DNA of 64,000 bases. It comes from Pantoea alfalfae (GTDB lineage Bacteria; Pseudomonadota; Gammaproteobacteria; Enterobacterales; Enterobacteriaceae). The DNA lies in the NCBI RefSeq assembly GCF_019880205.1, contig NZ_CP082292.1, positions 1,240,001-1,304,000 of the forward strand, in the 5' to 3' direction. The position numbers and the translations under genes are program-made. Below the pieces are notes generated by a model, which worked only from the letters and a program-made list of their open reading frames with translations, did no database searches and was not told the DNA's origin. Positions 62,601 to 64,000 of this stretch are shown here, piece by piece. The stretch's first letter is position 1. The number at the start of each line of letters is the position of its first letter.

Positions 62601-64000
62601 GCCGCGCTGACAGCCGGAAGTGCGACCCTGAACGCTACGGTTAACAATCAGCCCGGCACCCCCGTCAGCGAAACCCGCGACTTCCTGGTGGAGTCATCGG
62701 GCACTGCGCCAGGTACCCCGACATTAACCATCAATGCCTTCGCTGACGACAACGTCCTGACCAACGATGAGAAGCTGGACGCTCAGGCGGTCTCCGGCAG
62801 CACCACCAATGTCGAAGCGGGACAGATTGTCACGGTGACGCTGGGCGGCCAGAACTACAGCGGCACGGTCGGCGCCGATGGCAGCTGGAATATCGCTATC
62901 CCTGCCGATGCACTCGGTGCGCTGGCGGCGGGCGCAGCCTCGCTGGTCGTGACGGTCAGCAATGCGGCTGGCACCACCGTCAGCGATACGCTGGGAATTA
63001 CCGTGGAACCACCGGTTACTGAGCCGGGCCAGCCGGTGATCACGCTCGATCAGTTTGCCGGTGATGATGTCCTGAGTAACGACGAGAAAACCAGCGATCA
63101 GCTATTGAGCGGTACCACCACCAACGTTGAGGCGGGTCAGATTGTTACGGTCACGCTGGGTGATCAGACCTACAGCGCCACGGTTGGCGCGGATGGCAGC
63201 TGGAGCCTGAGCATTCCTGCCAGCGCGCTGACGGCCCTGGCGGCGGGCAGTGCCACCATCGCGGCCACGGTCACCAGTCAGGCAGGCGTAACGGTAAGCG
63301 AAGATCGGGTGATCGCGGTGGAAGCGCCTGCGGAGCCGGGCACGCCGACAGTCACGATCGCTCTGTTTGCCGGTGACGATCTGGTGGATAACAGCGAGAA
63401 GGCCGTCGATCAGACGCTGTCCGGCAGCACCAGCAACGTGGAGGCGGGCCAGACGGTCACCATTACCCTGGGGAGTCAGAATTACAGTGCGCTGGTCAAC
63501 CCGGACGGCAGCTGGAGCACGCAGCTCCCGTCTGCGGCGCTCAGTGCCCTGGCGGCAGGCACCACGGCCATCACGGTTAGCGTCACGTCGGTAGCCGGTG
63601 CTTTAGCCACTGACAGCCGTGACATCAACGTGGCGCCGGCAGCCGGTGAACCTGGCGTGGTCTCTATCAGTGAACCTGTCAGCGTTGATGGTTTCCTTAA
63701 CCTGCAGGAATTGAGCAGCGATCTGATCATCGGCGGCTCGGCGGTGGGCGTCAATCCGGGCCAGGCGGTGCAGCTTAACTTCAACGGCAACAATTACAGT
63801 GCGGTGGTGGGCAGTAACGGCTTCTGGAGCGTTACCGTTCCGGCGGGCGATCTCAATGGTATCACCGACGGTGTGAAACTGATCTCCGTCACCGCAACCG
63901 ACGCCAGTGGTGCGCTGCTGACCGACTCCGCTCAGCTGAATGTGGTCACCACCACACTGCCGCAAATCACGCTGAATGAAAGCGCGATTACCGATGGCAT
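59646..64000 (+). CDS. Giant BapA-type biofilm adhesin, N-terminal part (runs off window)
   Basis: The frame is open from ATG 59646 to the window edge, at least 1451 codons, so the protein is very large. Residues 1-130 resemble the BapA N-terminal domain (TEPSVVRISGTRDMV, GSTVRYQKFFLDD). A hydrophobic glycine-rich segment follows at 135-156, then 12 Gly at 157-168 and a Thr/Pro linker. From about residue 183 come Ig-like repeats of roughly 104 residues starting like ITLNTFAGDDVLDNAEK and containing GSWSVTIPA. Twelve are complete in the window and a thirteenth begins. Such proteins are exported by type I systems and hold cells together; that export gene set is not visible here. No Sec signal peptide is present, as expected. 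Confidence 0.88.
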   Translation, partial: MAELTQGRVDIISRENGTLLSQTAGGSSQSINLTEPSVVRISGTRDMVTQFERQGNDLVLKMRDGSTVRYQKFFLDDADGQHSELVFDDGVNPPEHALFPQTAEGAELASSSVPPTYESLDSVEPLLLADNTNTSMGVITAGGLGVLGLAGLAVGIGGGGGGGGGGGGNDGGTDPGTPVTPGTPAITLNTFAGDDVLDNAEKATDQVLSGTTSNVEAGQIVTVTLGGQTYNATVGADGSWSVTIPAAALAGLAAGTTTIDVSVTNTAGTAATGSLPITVTAADPGTPATPAISLNPFAGDNLLDNSEKTTPQTVSGSTSNVEAGQIVTVTLGGQTYNGTVGADGSWSVAIPAAALAGLAAGTTTIGVSVTNAAGTAATGSLPITVAAADPGTPATPVISLNPFAGDNLLDNSEKTTPQTLSGSTGNVEAGQIVTVILGGQSYSGSVAGDGSWSITVPADALSALASGTTTVTATVTNQAGTAASGSLSLTVEAPLTQPGTPVITIDQFAGDDILSNAEKSGDQLLSGSTTNVEAGQIATITLGDQTYSALVDAQGNWSITLSPAQLNALAAGTVAISAVVTNQAGTEASENRAITVDTPVVTGPPAVTVDDFTGDNQLSNAEKAADQIVTGSTSNIEPGQRVTVTLGGQTYSGSVDAQGNWSITLPSAALSVLAAGETTLTVSVSNAAGNTVTGSLPISVEAPVTQPGEPTVTIGQFAGDDILSNDEKGTAQTLSGTTTNIEAGQTVTVTLGGQTYPGTVDGSGNWSVIIPTAALGNLPAGSNAIGVTVSNVAGVTTSETRDISVDAPTTEPGVPALTLNDFAGDNALSNDEKAVDQLVSGTTSNVEAGQLVTVTLGGQTYSASVQGDGSWSVTVQSAALNALAAGTTTLTVSVSNAAGDVATTAQPITVEAPATQPGQATVTIDAFAGDDILSNSEKASDQLLSGTTTNIAEGQQVTVTLNGETFTATVGADGSWSVTIPASSLAALTAGSATLNATVNNQPGTPVSETRDFLVESSGTAPGTPTLTINAFADDNVLTNDEKLDAQAVSGSTTNVEAGQIVTVTLGGQNYSGTVGADGSWNIAIPADALGALAAGAASLVVTVSNAAGTTVSDTLGITVEPPVTEPGQPVITLDQFAGDDVLSNDEKTSDQLLSGTTTNVEAGQIVTVTLGDQTYSATVGADGSWSLSIPASALTALAAGSATIAATVTSQAGVTVSEDRVIAVEAPAEPGTPTVTIALFAGDDLVDNSEKAVDQTLSGSTSNVEAGQTVTITLGSQNYSALVNPDGSWSTQLPSAALSALAAGTTAITVSVTSVAGALATDSRDINVAPAAGEPGVVSISEPVSVDGFLNLQELSSDLIIGGSAVGVNPGQAVQLNFNGNNYSAVVGSNGFWSVTVPAGDLNGITDGVKLISVTATDASGALLTDSAQLNVVTTTLPQITLNESAITDG
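60114..60149 (+). repeat. Polyglycine (GGY)12 tract in the adhesin gene
   Basis: Twelve glycine codons in a row (four GGC, six GGT, two GGC) encode residues 157-168. It is a 3-bp microsatellite, so length changes by slippage would keep the frame and alter only the linker. Confidence 0.9.
60196..63960 (+). repeat. Array of about 312-bp Ig-like repeat units in the adhesin gene
   Basis: Units begin near 60197, 60516, 60834, 61149, 61459, 61776, 62089, 62402, 62719, 63034, 63346 and 63654; the next begins near 63960. Units 1-3 are very similar at DNA level (about 60300-60900), while later ones differ more. The twelfth unit is clearly divergent from the rest. Confidence 0.85.

Overview
The window is chromosomal DNA of a gammaproteobacterium of the Enterobacterales. 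The order purF-ubiX-hisJQMP ... yfcH-yfcF-yfcD-pta-ackA-yfbV-yfbU-hxpA-yfbR-alaA-lrhA-nuoA..N-elaA/elaB-cinA-yfaE-nrdBA-ubiG-gyrA-rcsC-rcsBD matches the Escherichia coli map closely, and the proteins can be aligned to E. coli ones from memory over their full length. The accessory content (a D-arabinitol operon, a giant BapA-type adhesin, several palindromic intergenic repeats) and moderate divergence suggest Erwiniaceae, most likely Pantoea. The genus is an inference; no rRNA gene is present to confirm it.

Region 1 (1-12800) starts inside purF, then has ubiX and the histidine/basic amino acid ABC transporter hisJQMP, preceded by a convincing sigma54 promoter and an NtrC-type site. A sugar-alcohol cassette follows: a divergent SorC-family regulator and dehydrogenase-kinase-permease genes that look like dalR-dalD-dalK-dalT. 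It sits where E. coli has no such genes. yfcH, yfcF and yfcD then resume the E. coli order, without folX, yfcG and yfcE.

Region 2 (12800-22150) carries the acetate switch ackA-pta, the small conserved genes yfbV, yfbU, hxpA and yfbR, the alanine aminotransferase alaA, and the regulator lrhA after about 1 kb without a gene. Region 3 (22150-38000) is the complete 13-gene nuo operon for respiratory complex I, with NuoC and NuoD fused. Its nuoL-nuoM gap holds an imperfect palindromic element. Region 4 (38000-48050) has elaA, opgD, elaB, a cinA-like gene, the class Ia ribonucleotide reductase nrdAB with its ferredoxin yfaE, and ubiG. Two copies of a palindromic intergenic element lie here; one contains three tandem 78-bp units rich in hairpins.

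Region 5 (48200-57750) has gyrA, then a tandemly duplicated intergenic block, then the Rcs envelope-stress phosphorelay: rcsC convergent with rcsD-rcsB. Region 6 (57750-64000) has an MFS permease and the 5' part of a giant biofilm adhesin gene that stays open to the window edge, with at least twelve Ig-like repeats.

Most genes are core metabolism (respiration, acetate overflow, dNTP synthesis, DNA supercoiling, quinone synthesis). No prophage, IS element, CRISPR array, tRNA or rRNA was recognised. The most unusual signals are the hairpin-rich repeats, a histidine at the H-box position of RcsD, Gly at GyrA residue 23, and the adhesin with its polyglycine tract.
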